A stretch of 64,000 nt of DNA from Marinospirillum sp031581385. GTDB taxonomy: Bacteria; Pseudomonadota; Gammaproteobacteria; Pseudomonadales; Halomonadaceae. Shown here piece after piece: positions 1 through 8,481 of this stretch. Within the stretch, counting starts at the first letter, position 1. Each line of letters starts with the position of its first letter. The notes beneath the pieces were generated by a model. That model was not told where the DNA came from. It saw only the letters and a list, made by a program, of their open reading frames with translations, and searched no databases. The stretch covers positions 2,914,001 to 2,978,000 of the forward strand of contig NZ_CP085242.1 in the NCBI RefSeq assembly GCF_044810985.1. Direction: 5' to 3'. Position numbers and translations under genes: made by a program.

Positions 1-847
1 GGTAGGACTCGGCAATACGCAGGATGGGGGGAATGGATTCACGCACGGCAGCACCTGTGTAGGCACGTACCCGGTTTTTGGTCAGCTCCTGGTAAACGTC
101 AAGCATACGCTCAGCCACACCCAAGCTCATGGCGGCAAAGCCACAGGCAAAGTAGGGACGGTAAGGTGTATGGTAAATCTTACTGTCGGGGTAGAGATCA
201 CGCCCGGCATGACGCCCTTCCATCATATCCGCAGCGGCCTGAATGCGGTGTTCAGGCACAAACACGCCTTCAATACGAGCGGTCTTGGTGCCGCTGCCCT
301 GCATGCCCACAGAGAACCAGTCATCAATGATGCTGAATTCACTGCGTGGAATTACCGCAAAGCTGTAAACCTTTTCACCGGACTCATTGGGGCGCAGGAA
401 GCCGACAATAATCCAGTCAGCATGATCCACACCGGAGCTCCATTTCATGTCACCCGTGAAGATAATACCGCCTTCGGTTTCTTCATGCTTGCCAAAGGGC
501 GCGATACTCGAAGAAGCCACAGCATCCGGGTTCTCGCCCCAGAATTCATCCTGGGCTTTTTTGTTATACATCGCCATCTGGTGGTTGTGAGTGCACAGCA
601 GGCTGTAAGCCCAGGCGGTTGAGCAGCAGGCACCGGCCAGGGCAGCAATGCAATCGGTGAATTCAGGCAGGCTCATTTCCAGCCCGCCATAGGCTTTGGG
701 CAGAAAAGCACGATTCATTCCGATGTCATTGAGCATCTTGATGTTTTCATCCGGTACCTTGCGCAGCTCAATGGCCTTGTTGGCATTGGCGCGAATGGCA
801 GGGAGTATTTCCTGCAGTTTGTCGAGCATGGGATTGGCTTGTTTCAT
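1..847 (-). CDS. 4-hydroxyphenylacetate 3-hydroxylase, oxygenase component (C2 type), C-terminus cut by window edge
   Basis: The reading frame stays open from the ATG at 847 to the left edge, so only the first 282 residues are seen. They belong to the acyl-CoA-dehydrogenase-fold flavin monooxygenases, and I recognise close agreement with C2 of Acinetobacter baumannii p-hydroxyphenylacetate hydroxylase: KVPDENIKMLNDIG, YGGLEMSLPEF, ASSSIAPFGK, YPDSKIYHTPYRPYFA and NRVRAYTGA. The enzyme uses reduced flavin from a partner reductase to hydroxylate 4-hydroxyphenylacetate to homoprotocatechuate. That partner is not in the window and may lie beyond the edge. The start has an AGAGAGGA ribosome site about 11 bases upstream. 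It is divergent from hpaD, so the whole pathway is together. It is not the E. coli HpaB type. Confidence 0.88.
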   Translation of the reverse strand, partial: MKQANPMLDKLQEILPAIRANANKAIELRKVPDENIKMLNDIGMNRAFLPKAYGGLEMSLPEFTDCIAALAGACCSTAWAYSLLCTHNHQMAMYNKKAQDEFWGENPDAVASSSIAPFGKHEETEGGIIFTGDMKWSSGVDHADWIIVGFLRPNESGEKVYSFAVIPRSEFSIIDDWFSVGMQGSGTKTARIEGVFVPEHRIQAAADMMEGRHAGRDLYPDSKIYHTPYRPYFACGFAAMSLGVAERMLDVYQELTKNRVRAYTGAAVRESIPPILRIAESY

Positions 848-1016
848 GGGAAGCTGGTCCTCTCTGTGTCTTTGTCAGTTGTTGTGCTTGGAGAGCGTTG
901 CGGGTTGCTTGCTTCAACCTTATAAAATTATGGACAGAGATCCATTGAACCAGAAAGGTAATAAATGGTTTATTGCTGGTACTTTTCTGTTTATGGAAGC
1001 CTTTTGCAGGAGTGGA

Positions 1017-1068
1017 TTGACAGCTGCTGGAGCTTTGGACTAGCATTAAAAGATACTTAACATGTTAA
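1017..1068 (+). promoter_or_regulatory. Probable hpaD promoter with 12-bp palindromic operator
   Basis: TTGACA at 1017-1022 and TAGCAT at 1041-1046 (18-bp spacer) form a sigma-70-like promoter. The perfect palindrome TTAACATGTTAA at 1057-1068 sits at the expected transcription start. Close copies occur in the hpaF promoter (6870-6881) and the hpaH promoter (17143-17154), so a shared regulator, most likely HpaR, is inferred. A promoter for the divergent hydroxylase must also lie in 848-1016, but I see no convincing one. Confidence 0.6.
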
Positions 1069-1114
1069 ATAATACAGCCTCACCCTACCAACAACAACGA
1101 AGAAGGTGCTTACC

Positions 1115-1966
1115 ATGGGCGAAATCGTACTAACTGCCAAAGTGACTCACGTTCCCACCATGCTGTTGTCCGAACAGCCAGGCAAAATGCAAGGCAAGCG
1201 TCAGCAAGCCATTGACGGTCATAAAGAAATCATGCGCCGCGCACGTGAAATGGGTGCCGACACCGTGGTTGTTCTGGATACCCACTGGCTGGTTAATGCC
1301 GGTTTTCACATCAACAGCAACCCGGTCTTCAAGGGCTGCTACACCAGCCATGAGTTCCCTCATTTCATCCAGAATCTGGATTACGAGTACCAAGGCGATC
1401 CTGAGTTAGGGGATGCCATTGCGGCCAAGGCCACGGAAAAGGGCGTGCATACCCTGTCGCATCAAGTGGAAACCCTGGATCTGGAATACGGTACCCTGGT
1501 TCCCATGCACTTCATGGAACCGGGCGACATGCCGATTGTTTCCATTGCCGCCTGGTGCACGGTGCACAACCTGCAGGATTCCCGCAAACTGGGTGAAGCC
1601 ATTCGTGAAGCCGTGGAAGCCAGTGACCGCAAGGTTTTGCTGCTGGCCTCCGGCTCCCTGTCACACAAGATCTGGGAAAACGAGCTGTATGCCGAAAACA
1701 ACGGTACCTTCACCATCTCCCGTGAATTCAACCGTCAGGTGGATCTGCGGGTGCTGGAGTTGTGGCAACAGGGTGAAATTGCCACCTTCCTGAAAATGCT
1801 GCCCGAATATGCCAACTACTGCTCTGGCGAAGGCGGCATGCATGATACCGCGATGCTGTTTGGTGCTCTGGGCTGGGATCAATACACCGGCAAGGGTGAA
1901 GTGATTGGCGAATACTTCCCCAGCTCCGGTACGGGTCAGGCCAACGTGGTTTTCCCGGTTCTCTAG
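1115..1966 (+). CDS. hpaD: 3,4-dihydroxyphenylacetate 2,3-dioxygenase (first of two HpaD paralogues)
   Basis: Class III (LigB-fold) extradiol dioxygenase of 283 residues, expected to cleave the ring of homoprotocatechuate to 5-carboxymethyl-2-hydroxymuconic semialdehyde using Fe(II) or Mn(II). HpaD hallmarks visible are KVTHVPTML near the N-terminus, DTHWLVN, EYGTLVPMHFM, LASGSLSHKIWEN and the C-terminal FPSSGTGQANVVFP. I chose ATG 1115 over the in-frame GTG at 1106 because the ribosome site AGAAGG (1101-1106) is then correctly spaced. It is clearly related to, but distinct from, the second copy at 4705-5631. It may prefer a different catechol, or be a redundant copy. It heads a plus-strand run with the aldehyde dehydrogenase and an MFS carrier. 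Confidence 0.88.
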   Translation: MGEIVLTAKVTHVPTMLLSEQPGKMQGKRQQAIDGHKEIMRRAREMGADTVVVLDTHWLVNAGFHINSNPVFKGCYTSHEFPHFIQNLDYEYQGDPELGDAIAAKATEKGVHTLSHQVETLDLEYGTLVPMHFMEPGDMPIVSIAAWCTVHNLQDSRKLGEAIREAVEASDRKVLLLASGSLSHKIWENELYAENNGTFTISREFNRQVDLRVLELWQQGEIATFLKMLPEYANYCSGEGGMHDTAMLFGALGWDQYTGKGEVIGEYFPSSGTGQANVVFPVL

Positions 1967-2044
1967 TATTTAGCATTACGGTAGTCGCTCAAGGGTGACT
2001 GCCGCTTTTATTTTCTCTCATCCTCAGTTGGAGACACAGCTCCC

Positions 2045-3475
2045 ATGCTGCAAGCATCCTATCCATATTATCTGGCCAGTGAAGCCCGCACTCCCAACCA
2101 GGATCTGGTTGTGTATGATAAATTTTCCGGTGAAGCGGCCACCCGTGTCGCCCTGGCCGATGCTGCGGCTATTGATGAAGCCATCGCTGCAGCCGAAAAA
2201 GCCAGCGAACCCATGCGCAAACTGCCCGCCTGGAAGCGTCAGGCCATTCTCAATCACTGTGTAAAACGCTTTGAAGAAAGAGCCGAAGAGCTGGCCCTGG
2301 CTTTGTGCATTGAAGCGGGTAAGCCTATCAAGGATGCCCGTGGTGAAGTTATTCGCCTGATCGATACCTTTCGTATTGCTGCCGAAGAAGCTGTGCGTAT
2401 CAGTGGAGAAGTGGTGCCCATGGACATCAGCCCGCGTGCTGAAGGCTACACCGGCATGTGGAAGCGGGTGCCCATCGGTGCCTGTTCCTTTATTTCACCG
2501 TTTAACTTTCCACTGAATCTTGCTGCTCACAAGGTGGCTCCGGCAATCGCTGCAGGCTGCCCTTTTATTCTCAAGCCCGCCAGCCTGACGCCTATTGGTG
2601 CCATCATTATTGGTGAAATTCTGGCGGAAACCGATTTGCCCAAGGGTGCTTTTTCCATTCTGCCCTGCCATCGTGATGGTGCGGATCTCTTTACCACCGA
2701 TGAGCGTCTGAAACTCTTGAGTTTCACCGGTTCTCCAGAAGTCGGCTGGAAGCTCAAGGCCAAAGCAGGCAAAAAACCTGTGGTACTGGAACTGGGTGGC
2801 AATGCTGCCTGTGTGGTGGACGAAGGCACGGATCTGGATGATGCCGTGGCCCGGATTGTCTTTGGGGCCTACTACCAGTCGGGTCAGAGTTGTATTTCCG
2901 TGCAGCGTATTCTGGTTCATGAAAAGCATTATTCAGAAGTGCGTGAGCGGTTGACGACTGCGGTCAGGGGTCTGATTCACGGTGATCCCCGAGATGAAAA
3001 AACCTTTATCGGCCCGATGATTTCCGAAAAGGAGGCGACCCGTTTGCATGACTGGGTGCTGGATGCCACCGCTAAAGGGGCAAAACTCCTGGCCGGGGGC
3101 GCTCGCGAAGGAGCCATGTTGCAGGCAACCTTGCTGGAAAATGTCGATCCTTCCCTGGATGTGAATACTCAAGAAGCTTTTGGCCCTGTGGCGATCTTGT
3201 CTAGCTTCAGTGATTTTGATGAAGCCCTCAAAGAGGTCAACAACTCTGACTTCGGTCTTCAGGCCGGTATCTTCACGCGCGACATCTACAAGATCCAGAA
3301 AGCCTGGGATGAGCTGGAAGTTGGCGGTGTCGTCATTGGTGATGTGCCTTCCTGGCGCGTGGATCACATGCCCTATGGCGGTGTGAAGGACTCGGGTCTG
3401 GGGCGTGAAGGCATTCGTTATGCCATTGAAGACATGACCGAACTGCGTTTACTGGCGATTCGCAACCCCGGTTGA
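2045..3475 (+). CDS. NAD(P)-dependent aldehyde dehydrogenase, possibly succinic semialdehyde dehydrogenase
   Basis: ALDH superfamily protein of 476 residues. Family motifs are present: the NAD-binding stretch FISPFNFPLN, FTGSPEVGW, the general-base Glu in LELGGNA, the nucleophilic Cys in QSGQSCIS, and EAFGPVA. It sits 78 bases after the first hpaD and 7 bases before an MFS gene, so it probably belongs to the hpa operon. HpaE for the ring-cleavage aldehyde is encoded separately (12399-13934). The last step, HpaI, yields succinic semialdehyde, so a role in oxidising that product is the simplest inference. The sequence alone does not fix the substrate; other short aldehydes are possible. Confidence 0.85.
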   Translation: MLQASYPYYLASEARTPNQDLVVYDKFSGEAATRVALADAAAIDEAIAAAEKASEPMRKLPAWKRQAILNHCVKRFEERAEELALALCIEAGKPIKDARGEVIRLIDTFRIAAEEAVRISGEVVPMDISPRAEGYTGMWKRVPIGACSFISPFNFPLNLAAHKVAPAIAAGCPFILKPASLTPIGAIIIGEILAETDLPKGAFSILPCHRDGADLFTTDERLKLLSFTGSPEVGWKLKAKAGKKPVVLELGGNAACVVDEGTDLDDAVARIVFGAYYQSGQSCISVQRILVHEKHYSEVRERLTTAVRGLIHGDPRDEKTFIGPMISEKEATRLHDWVLDATAKGAKLLAGGAREGAMLQATLLENVDPSLDVNTQEAFGPVAILSSFSDFDEALKEVNNSDFGLQAGIFTRDIYKIQKAWDELEVGGVVIGDVPSWRVDHMPYGGVKDSGLGREGIRYAIEDMTELRLLAIRNPG

Positions 3476-3482
3476 TGGCTTT

Positions 3483-4667
3483 ATGAGAACCCCGCCACCG
3501 CTTGCATTGCTGATCTTCATTGCCATGGCCAGCCCTCTGGCACTGAATGCTTTTGTACCGGCGATGCCGGATGCAGCGCAAGCTTTGGGAACGAACAGGG
3601 CGACCATTCAGCTGACTTTCACGCTGTATCTGCTGACTCTGGCCCTGGGGCAGTTGATCAGCGGTCAACTGGGCGATTACTTCGGTCGGCGTCCGGTGAT
3701 TCTGGCCGGTTTTGGCTTGCATGTCGCAGGCAGTCTGGTCGCGGCCCTGGCATTTTCGGTGGAAATGCTGATTCTGGGACGGATACTTCAGGCGCTGGGT
3801 GGCAGTACAGCCATGGCTTTGGCGCGAACCATTCTGCTGGATGTGCATGGTCGTCAGGGTGCCGGTGGCCGCATGGGTTATCTGGTTATGGCGATTGCTC
3901 TGGCTCAGGCCATAGCACCGGCGCTGGGTGGTTATTTAAACCTTTGGATCGGCTGGCATTCGATTTTTTATCTGTCGGTGGCTATGGGTGGCAGTGTCTG
4001 GCTGGTGGCTCTTAGATTTCTGCCGGAAACCTGTGAAGAACGCACCGCCAGTATTCGTCCTCTGGCGGTGCTGAAAAGCTATGCCGGAGTCCTGGGTTCG
4101 GCTGCTTACCGGGGCTATGTTTTTTCCACCACAGCTCTGGCCTGCGCCTTTTATCTGTTTGTCGGCAGTTCCCCTTATCTGGTGGTCGAACAGTTAGGCG
4201 GTAATTCAGCCCAGTTCGGGACCTGGTTTTTGAGCATTTCCTTTGCTTTTTTGCTGGGTAGTTTTCTGGCCACACGCCTGGCCCGGTATTTCAGTCTGGA
4301 TCAGCTGCTGTTGGCGGGTAATGGTCTGGCTTTGCTGGGGGCGGGTTTGCTGCTGGGGTTATATCTCGGCTCGGAGTTGACTTTTGCCGGTCTGTTCCTG
4401 CCCATGGCGCTGATGATTCTGGGTCGCGGCTTGAGTCAACCCAATGCCCAGACTGCTGCCATCAGCAGTAGTCGGGGTGCGGCAGGCACGGCATCGGGGA
4501 TGATGGGTTTTATCCAACTGATGATCGGCTCGCTGGTCGCCCAAAGTGTGCCCTGGCTGATGAGCATGCATACCGGTTGGGTTTTTGCAGGCATTCTTCT
4601 GGCCGCCTTGCTGGCAATATCCGCGCATTTTTATGGCTGGTCGCAGAGTCGACCAGTGACTGGGTAA
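3483..4667 (+). CDS. MFS transporter, Bcr/CflA-like drug:H+ antiporter family
   Basis: Inner-membrane carrier of 394 residues with a pattern consistent with 12 hydrophobic segments. The MFS motif A is seen as GQLGDYFGRRPV between helices 2 and 3. The stop of the aldehyde dehydrogenase is only 7 bases upstream, which points to co-transcription. Bcr/CflA-type carriers are usually annotated as drug exporters. Inside a 4-hydroxyphenylacetate cluster it could move an aromatic acid or export a toxic intermediate; that is inference. A second, related carrier occurs at 5644-6831, each following one aromatic-pathway gene, so the gene pair seems duplicated or recruited twice. Confidence 0.82.
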   Translation: MRTPPPLALLIFIAMASPLALNAFVPAMPDAAQALGTNRATIQLTFTLYLLTLALGQLISGQLGDYFGRRPVILAGFGLHVAGSLVAALAFSVEMLILGRILQALGGSTAMALARTILLDVHGRQGAGGRMGYLVMAIALAQAIAPALGGYLNLWIGWHSIFYLSVAMGGSVWLVALRFLPETCEERTASIRPLAVLKSYAGVLGSAAYRGYVFSTTALACAFYLFVGSSPYLVVEQLGGNSAQFGTWFLSISFAFLLGSFLATRLARYFSLDQLLLAGNGLALLGAGLLLGLYLGSELTFAGLFLPMALMILGRGLSQPNAQTAAISSSRGAAGTASGMMGFIQLMIGSLVAQSVPWLMSMHTGWVFAGILLAALLAISAHFYGWSQSRPVTG

Positions 4668-4704
4668 CAGGATAGAAAGCAACAACAGAAAAGAGGTTTC
4701 AATT

Positions 4705-5631
4705 ATGGGCAAGCTGGCTTTGGCAGCAAAAATCACCCACGTACCTTCCATGTATCTGTCGGAACTGGATGGCCCCCAAAAGGGGTTTCGTCAGGCGGCC
4801 ATTGATGGTCACAAGGAAATTGGACGGCGTTGTCGCGAGCTGGGTGTGGATACTCTGGTGGTTTTTGATACCCACTGGTTGGTGAACGCCAACTATCACA
4901 TTAATTGCGCCCCTCACTTTGCGGGTAATTACACCAGCAATGAGTTGCCGCATTTTATCTCCAATATGCAGTTTGAGTTTTCCGGCAACCCCGAACTGGG
5001 CCAATTGATTGCGGCTGAGTGTGTTGCTCAGGGCGTGGAAACTCTGGCTCACGACCAGACCTCACTAGACCCTGAATACGGCACCCTGGTGCCCATGCGC
5101 TACATGAATGAAGATCAGCATTTCAAGGTGGTTTCCATTTCCGCCATGTGCATGGCGCATTATCTGAATGACAGTGCACGTCTGGGCTGGGCTTTGCGTG
5201 AAGCCATTGAAAAGCACTATGACGGTACGGTGGCAATTCTCGCCAGTGGCTCTCTGTCTCACCGTTTTGCGCAGAATGGTCAGGCCCCGGATTTTGCTAC
5301 CCGGGTGTGGAGCCCTTTCCTGGAGCGTCTGGATCACAGCGTTGTGCGCATGTGGGAAAACGCGGAATGGTCGGATTTCTGCGCAATGCTGCCGGAATAT
5401 GCCGCCAAGGGTCATGGTGAAGGCTTTATGCACGATACCGCCATGCTGCTGGGCGTTCTGGGCTGGTCAGAATATGATCAGAAAGCCGAGGTGGTCACCC
5501 CCTACTTTGGCAGCTCCGGCACCGGTCAGATCAATGCGATTTTTCCGGTTTCTCCGGTCAGCGGTCAACAGGTGCCCGGCCCCCAGGCCTCGGTGACCGA
5601 TCACTTTGCAGCTGGCGCCAGCCGGGTCTGA
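4705..5631 (+). CDS. hpaD: 3,4-dihydroxyphenylacetate 2,3-dioxygenase (E. coli HpaD type)
   Basis: LigB-fold extradiol dioxygenase of 308 residues. The opening MGKLALAAKITHVPSMYLSE is essentially the E. coli HpaD start, followed by DTHWLVN, YTSNELPHFI, EYGTLVPMRYMNED, LASGSLSHRF and SSGTGQINAIFPV. A tail of about 25 residues after the usual C-terminus is unusual. This copy is the better match to known HpaD and is probably the main ring-cleavage enzyme. A well-placed AGAGG ribosome site precedes the ATG. It is followed after 12 bases by an MFS gene. The presence of two diverged copies in one operon is discussed as a finding. Confidence 0.93.
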   Translation: MGKLALAAKITHVPSMYLSELDGPQKGFRQAAIDGHKEIGRRCRELGVDTLVVFDTHWLVNANYHINCAPHFAGNYTSNELPHFISNMQFEFSGNPELGQLIAAECVAQGVETLAHDQTSLDPEYGTLVPMRYMNEDQHFKVVSISAMCMAHYLNDSARLGWALREAIEKHYDGTVAILASGSLSHRFAQNGQAPDFATRVWSPFLERLDHSVVRMWENAEWSDFCAMLPEYAAKGHGEGFMHDTAMLLGVLGWSEYDQKAEVVTPYFGSSGTGQINAIFPVSPVSGQQVPGPQASVTDHFAAGASRV

Positions 5632-5643
5632 GGAGAAATCAGG

Positions 5644-6831
5644 ATGGTCAAGGTGAAGAATCCGCATCGACTGATCGTACTTCTGGCAGCACTGGTGGCT
5701 TTCGGGCCCTTGTCAATTGACATGTATCTGCCCAGCTTGCCGTTGATCGCTGCAGACCTGGGTGCAGCTCAGGCGGATATTCAGTTGACCATCAGCAGTT
5801 TTCTGATCGGGCTCTTCATTGGCATGTTGTTTTACGGCCCTCTGTCCGACAAGCTGGGCCGACGCCCTCTGCTACTGGGGGGCATTACGCTTTATTTATT
5901 GGCCAGCATTGCCTGTTTTCTGGCCGTTTCTGCCGAGTGGCTGATAGCCGCGCGTTTTCTGCAGGCGCTGGGGGCTGCAGCGGCTTCGGTGCTGGCGCGG
6001 GCCATCGTACGCGATCTTTTCCCCCTGAATGAGGCGGCCAGAGTCCTGTCGCTGATGCATCTGGTGACCATGATTGCCACCTTGATCGCTCCCCTGGTGG
6101 GAGGCTATCTGATCATGCTGACCGGCTGGCGGTCCTTGTTTGTGGTGCTCTTTGTGTTTGCCGCGCTGGTACTGCTGTTCAGTGTTTGGAAAATTCCCGA
6201 GACACACCACGGCAGTTCCAGAGGCAGCAGCTTTCTGGCTGTCTACAAGGCTTACGGCCTTATTCTCCTGCAACCGGTGGCCGTGGGTTACATCCTTTGC
6301 ATGTCGCTCACCTTTGCGGGGATGTTCGCCTATATCACGGCTTCTCCTTTTATTTATATCGAATACTTCGGTGTGGCTCCGCAGGTTTATGCCTGGCTGT
6401 TCAGCCTGAATATCGGTGGCATTATCCTGCTGGTCAGTCTTAATGCCCGTTATGTGGGGCGCTTTGGAACCCAGCGTCTTTTATGGCTGGGAGCCGCTCT
6501 GGCTGCCGTTTCAGGACTTCTGTTGCTGTTTGCCGGGGTCAGTGGCTGGGGAGGCCTGCCCCTGATTGTGGTGGCCCTGCTGGGCTTTGTCAGTGTGACG
6601 GGTGTGCTGGGGGCCAACTGCATGGCCAGCCTCCTGTCACGTTTTCCCGAGCAGGCCGGCGCTGCAGCAGGGATTGCCGTGGCAACTCAGTTTGGTACGG
6701 GTGCCCTGGCCAGTGGCCTGGTCAGTTGGCTGCATGACGGTACACCGCTGGCCATGAGTCTGATTATCGGTTTGCTGGGTTGCGGTTCGCTGGCTGCCCT
6801 GACTCTGACCCGGCAGCGTGCTGCAGTTTGA
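5644..6831 (+). CDS. MFS transporter, Bcr/CflA family
   Basis: A 395-residue MFS carrier with GPLSIDMYLPSLP in helix 1, a Bcr/CflA hallmark, and motif A as GPLSDKLGRRPLL. GAGGAG ends about 8 bases before the ATG. It lies 12 bases after hpaD. It is related to the carrier at 3483-4667 but diverged, and it is the closer of the two to typical Bcr. Its substrate cannot be told from the sequence; export of aromatic compounds or drugs is typical of the family. It ends 28 bases before the hpaF promoter, so hpaF probably has its own start of transcription. Confidence 0.85.
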   Translation: MVKVKNPHRLIVLLAALVAFGPLSIDMYLPSLPLIAADLGAAQADIQLTISSFLIGLFIGMLFYGPLSDKLGRRPLLLGGITLYLLASIACFLAVSAEWLIAARFLQALGAAAASVLARAIVRDLFPLNEAARVLSLMHLVTMIATLIAPLVGGYLIMLTGWRSLFVVLFVFAALVLLFSVWKIPETHHGSSRGSSFLAVYKAYGLILLQPVAVGYILCMSLTFAGMFAYITASPFIYIEYFGVAPQVYAWLFSLNIGGIILLVSLNARYVGRFGTQRLLWLGAALAAVSGLLLLFAGVSGWGGLPLIVVALLGFVSVTGVLGANCMASLLSRFPEQAGAAAGIAVATQFGTGALASGLVSWLHDGTPLAMSLIIGLLGCGSLAALTLTRQRAAV

Positions 6832-6859
6832 GTTGATGGCGAAAAGAAACTCGGTAACG

Positions 6860-6888
6860 TTGACAAAACTTAATATGTTAATTAGATT
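6860..6888 (+). promoter_or_regulatory. hpaF promoter with palindromic operator between -35 and -10
   Basis: TTGACA (6860-6865), 17-bp spacer, TAGATT (6883-6888). The spacer holds TTAATATGTTAA (6870-6881), a near-palindrome differing in two symmetric positions from the perfect copies at 1057 and 17143. A repressor bound there would block RNA polymerase. HpaR, encoded at 10911-11360, is the likely binder by inference. Confidence 0.68.
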
Positions 6889-6924
6889 TGAATGAACCAC
6901 CCACTGGATTTTTTGAGGTAACAG

Positions 6925-7308
6925 ATGCCGCATTTCATCGTTGAGTATTCGGGCAACCTGCACCACCGGCTGGAATTTCAGCCCCTGTTCAAAGAACTGC
7001 ATGAGTATGTGGTTTCCACGGGTGCCTTTCCTCTGGGTGGTGTGCGCAGCCGGGCCATCCGTTGTGATGACTTCCGGGTGGCTGATGGACGCGAGGATTT
7101 TGCCTTTGTGAATCTGACTCTGAAAATCGGTCACGGTCGGGATATGGAGTTGAAGAAACAGGTTGCAGAAAGGGTTTTTGAAATCCTGTGTGCCTGGATG
7201 CAACCCATCACGGATCAGAGCTATTGCCAGATTTCCTTTGAGATGACCGAGCTGGACCCGGTTCTCAAGTTCAACAAAAACAATATTCACTCACTGTTTG
7301 CCAAGTAA
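6925..7308 (+). CDS. hpaF: 5-carboxymethyl-2-hydroxymuconate delta-isomerase
   Basis: A 127-residue protein of the tautomerase superfamily that isomerises 5-carboxymethyl-2-hydroxymuconate, the product of HpaE. It begins MPHFIVEYS, giving the catalytic Pro as residue 2 (Pro1 after Met removal), and keeps GAFPLGGVRSR, the ADGREDFAFV stretch and NFK-like KFNKNNIHSLF at the C-terminus, all as in E. coli HpaF. The length is normal for the family. The gene has its own promoter and the palindromic operator directly upstream. TRAP transporter genes follow after 117 bases. Confidence 0.94.
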   Translation: MPHFIVEYSGNLHHRLEFQPLFKELHEYVVSTGAFPLGGVRSRAIRCDDFRVADGREDFAFVNLTLKIGHGRDMELKKQVAERVFEILCAWMQPITDQSYCQISFEMTELDPVLKFNKNNIHSLFAK

Positions 7309-7425
7309 AGGAGGTGGAACTCAACCCTTAGAGCAATCATCTGTATCAATCAAAAAAACAGCATCACTATAAAAAGATAGCGCTCAATCGAACGTCTTTA
7401 AAAAAATTACAATCGGAGACACGCC

Positions 7426-8472
7426 ATGAACTTCCTAGGCAAAAACTTTAAAACTCTGGCTACTGCTTCCATGCTGGCCGCAGGTATTGCAGGTTCCGGC
7501 CTGGTATCCGCATCGACAACGCTGGTGGTAGGCACCTGGATGCCGCCCAGCAACCCCATGAACACGGTTGTCTGGCCCACCTGGGCCGAGTGGGTTGAAG
7601 AGGCCACTGATGGCCGGGTGGAAGTCAAGATCGAATACGATCTGGGCCACCCAGGCAGCTACTTTGAACTGGTGGAAGACGGTGTCATCAATGCCGGTTG
7701 GAGTTATCACGGCTATGTACCCGGACGCTTTAATCTGCCCATGGCCGTTGAACAACCCGGTATGGGCGTGACGGCTGAGGCTGCCTCCACTGCTCTTTGG
7801 GAAGTTCATCAGGAACACTTTGCCCAGGCCGATGAATATCAGGGTCTGGAGCTGCTGGCTCTGTTGACACATGGCCCTGGCCAGCTGCATACCCGCGAAC
7901 CTATTGAAAGTCTGGGTGATCTGAAAAACAAGCGCATCCGCAGCGGCGGTGGTGTTCAATCGGAACTGGCTGAGCGTTTGGACGTGACTCCTGTTTCCGC
8001 ACCTGGCTCACGGGTTTACGAGATGCTGCAGCAGGGTGTAATTGACGGTGTGTTTATGCCTGCCCAGGATCACCGCTCACTGCGCCTGGACGAAGTGGCT
8101 CCCAACTTGACCCTTTTCCCCGGTGGTCTGTATCTGGGTAGCTTCTCCATGTTCATCGACCCCTATTTCCTGGAATCCCTGGATGAGCGTGATGCCGAAG
8201 CCATTCGCAGTGTTTCGGGCAAAAAGCTCTCCACTCTGGCCGGCCGTGCCTGGGATGAAGCCGATGTCAAAGGCATTGAATATGCTCGTGAACAAGGCAC
8301 CAAAGTGGTCGAGCTGAGCGAAAATGACCCCAGGGTTCGTGAATTCCGTAAATTGACGGAAGGCATGGATCAGCAATGGATTGAAAGTGTCTCTGCCAAA
8401 GGCGTTGATGCCGCCCAGGCCCTGAAAGATCTGCGTCGTATCGCTCGCGACTACGAAGCGCAGAACAACTAG
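7426..8472 (+). CDS. TRAP transporter substrate-binding protein (DctP family)
   Basis: A periplasmic binding protein of 348 residues with a clear Sec signal peptide (basic start, hydrophobic core ATASMLAAGIAG, likely cleavage after VSA near residue 30). DctP-family features are the GTWMPPSNPM strand, the DLKNKRIRSGGG region that places the carboxylate-binding Arg, and the hinge QQGVIDGVFMP. It would deliver an acidic substrate to the DctQM membrane pair encoded next. The position inside the hpa cluster suggests an aromatic acid such as 4-hydroxyphenylacetate. The ligand is not proven by the sequence. A GGAG ribosome site precedes the ATG. Confidence 0.88.
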   Translation: MNFLGKNFKTLATASMLAAGIAGSGLVSASTTLVVGTWMPPSNPMNTVVWPTWAEWVEEATDGRVEVKIEYDLGHPGSYFELVEDGVINAGWSYHGYVPGRFNLPMAVEQPGMGVTAEAASTALWEVHQEHFAQADEYQGLELLALLTHGPGQLHTREPIESLGDLKNKRIRSGGGVQSELAERLDVTPVSAPGSRVYEMLQQGVIDGVFMPAQDHRSLRLDEVAPNLTLFPGGLYLGSFSMFIDPYFLESLDERDAEAIRSVSGKKLSTLAGRAWDEADVKGIEYAREQGTKVVELSENDPRVREFRKLTEGMDQQWIESVSAKGVDAAQALKDLRRIARDYEAQNN

Positions 8473-8481
8473 GAGCAAGAC

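Noticed and set aside
696..1043. Plus-strand frame across the start of the hydroxylase and the divergent promoter
   Set aside because: It covers the hydroxylase N-terminus and promoter elements; no homology or ribosome site.
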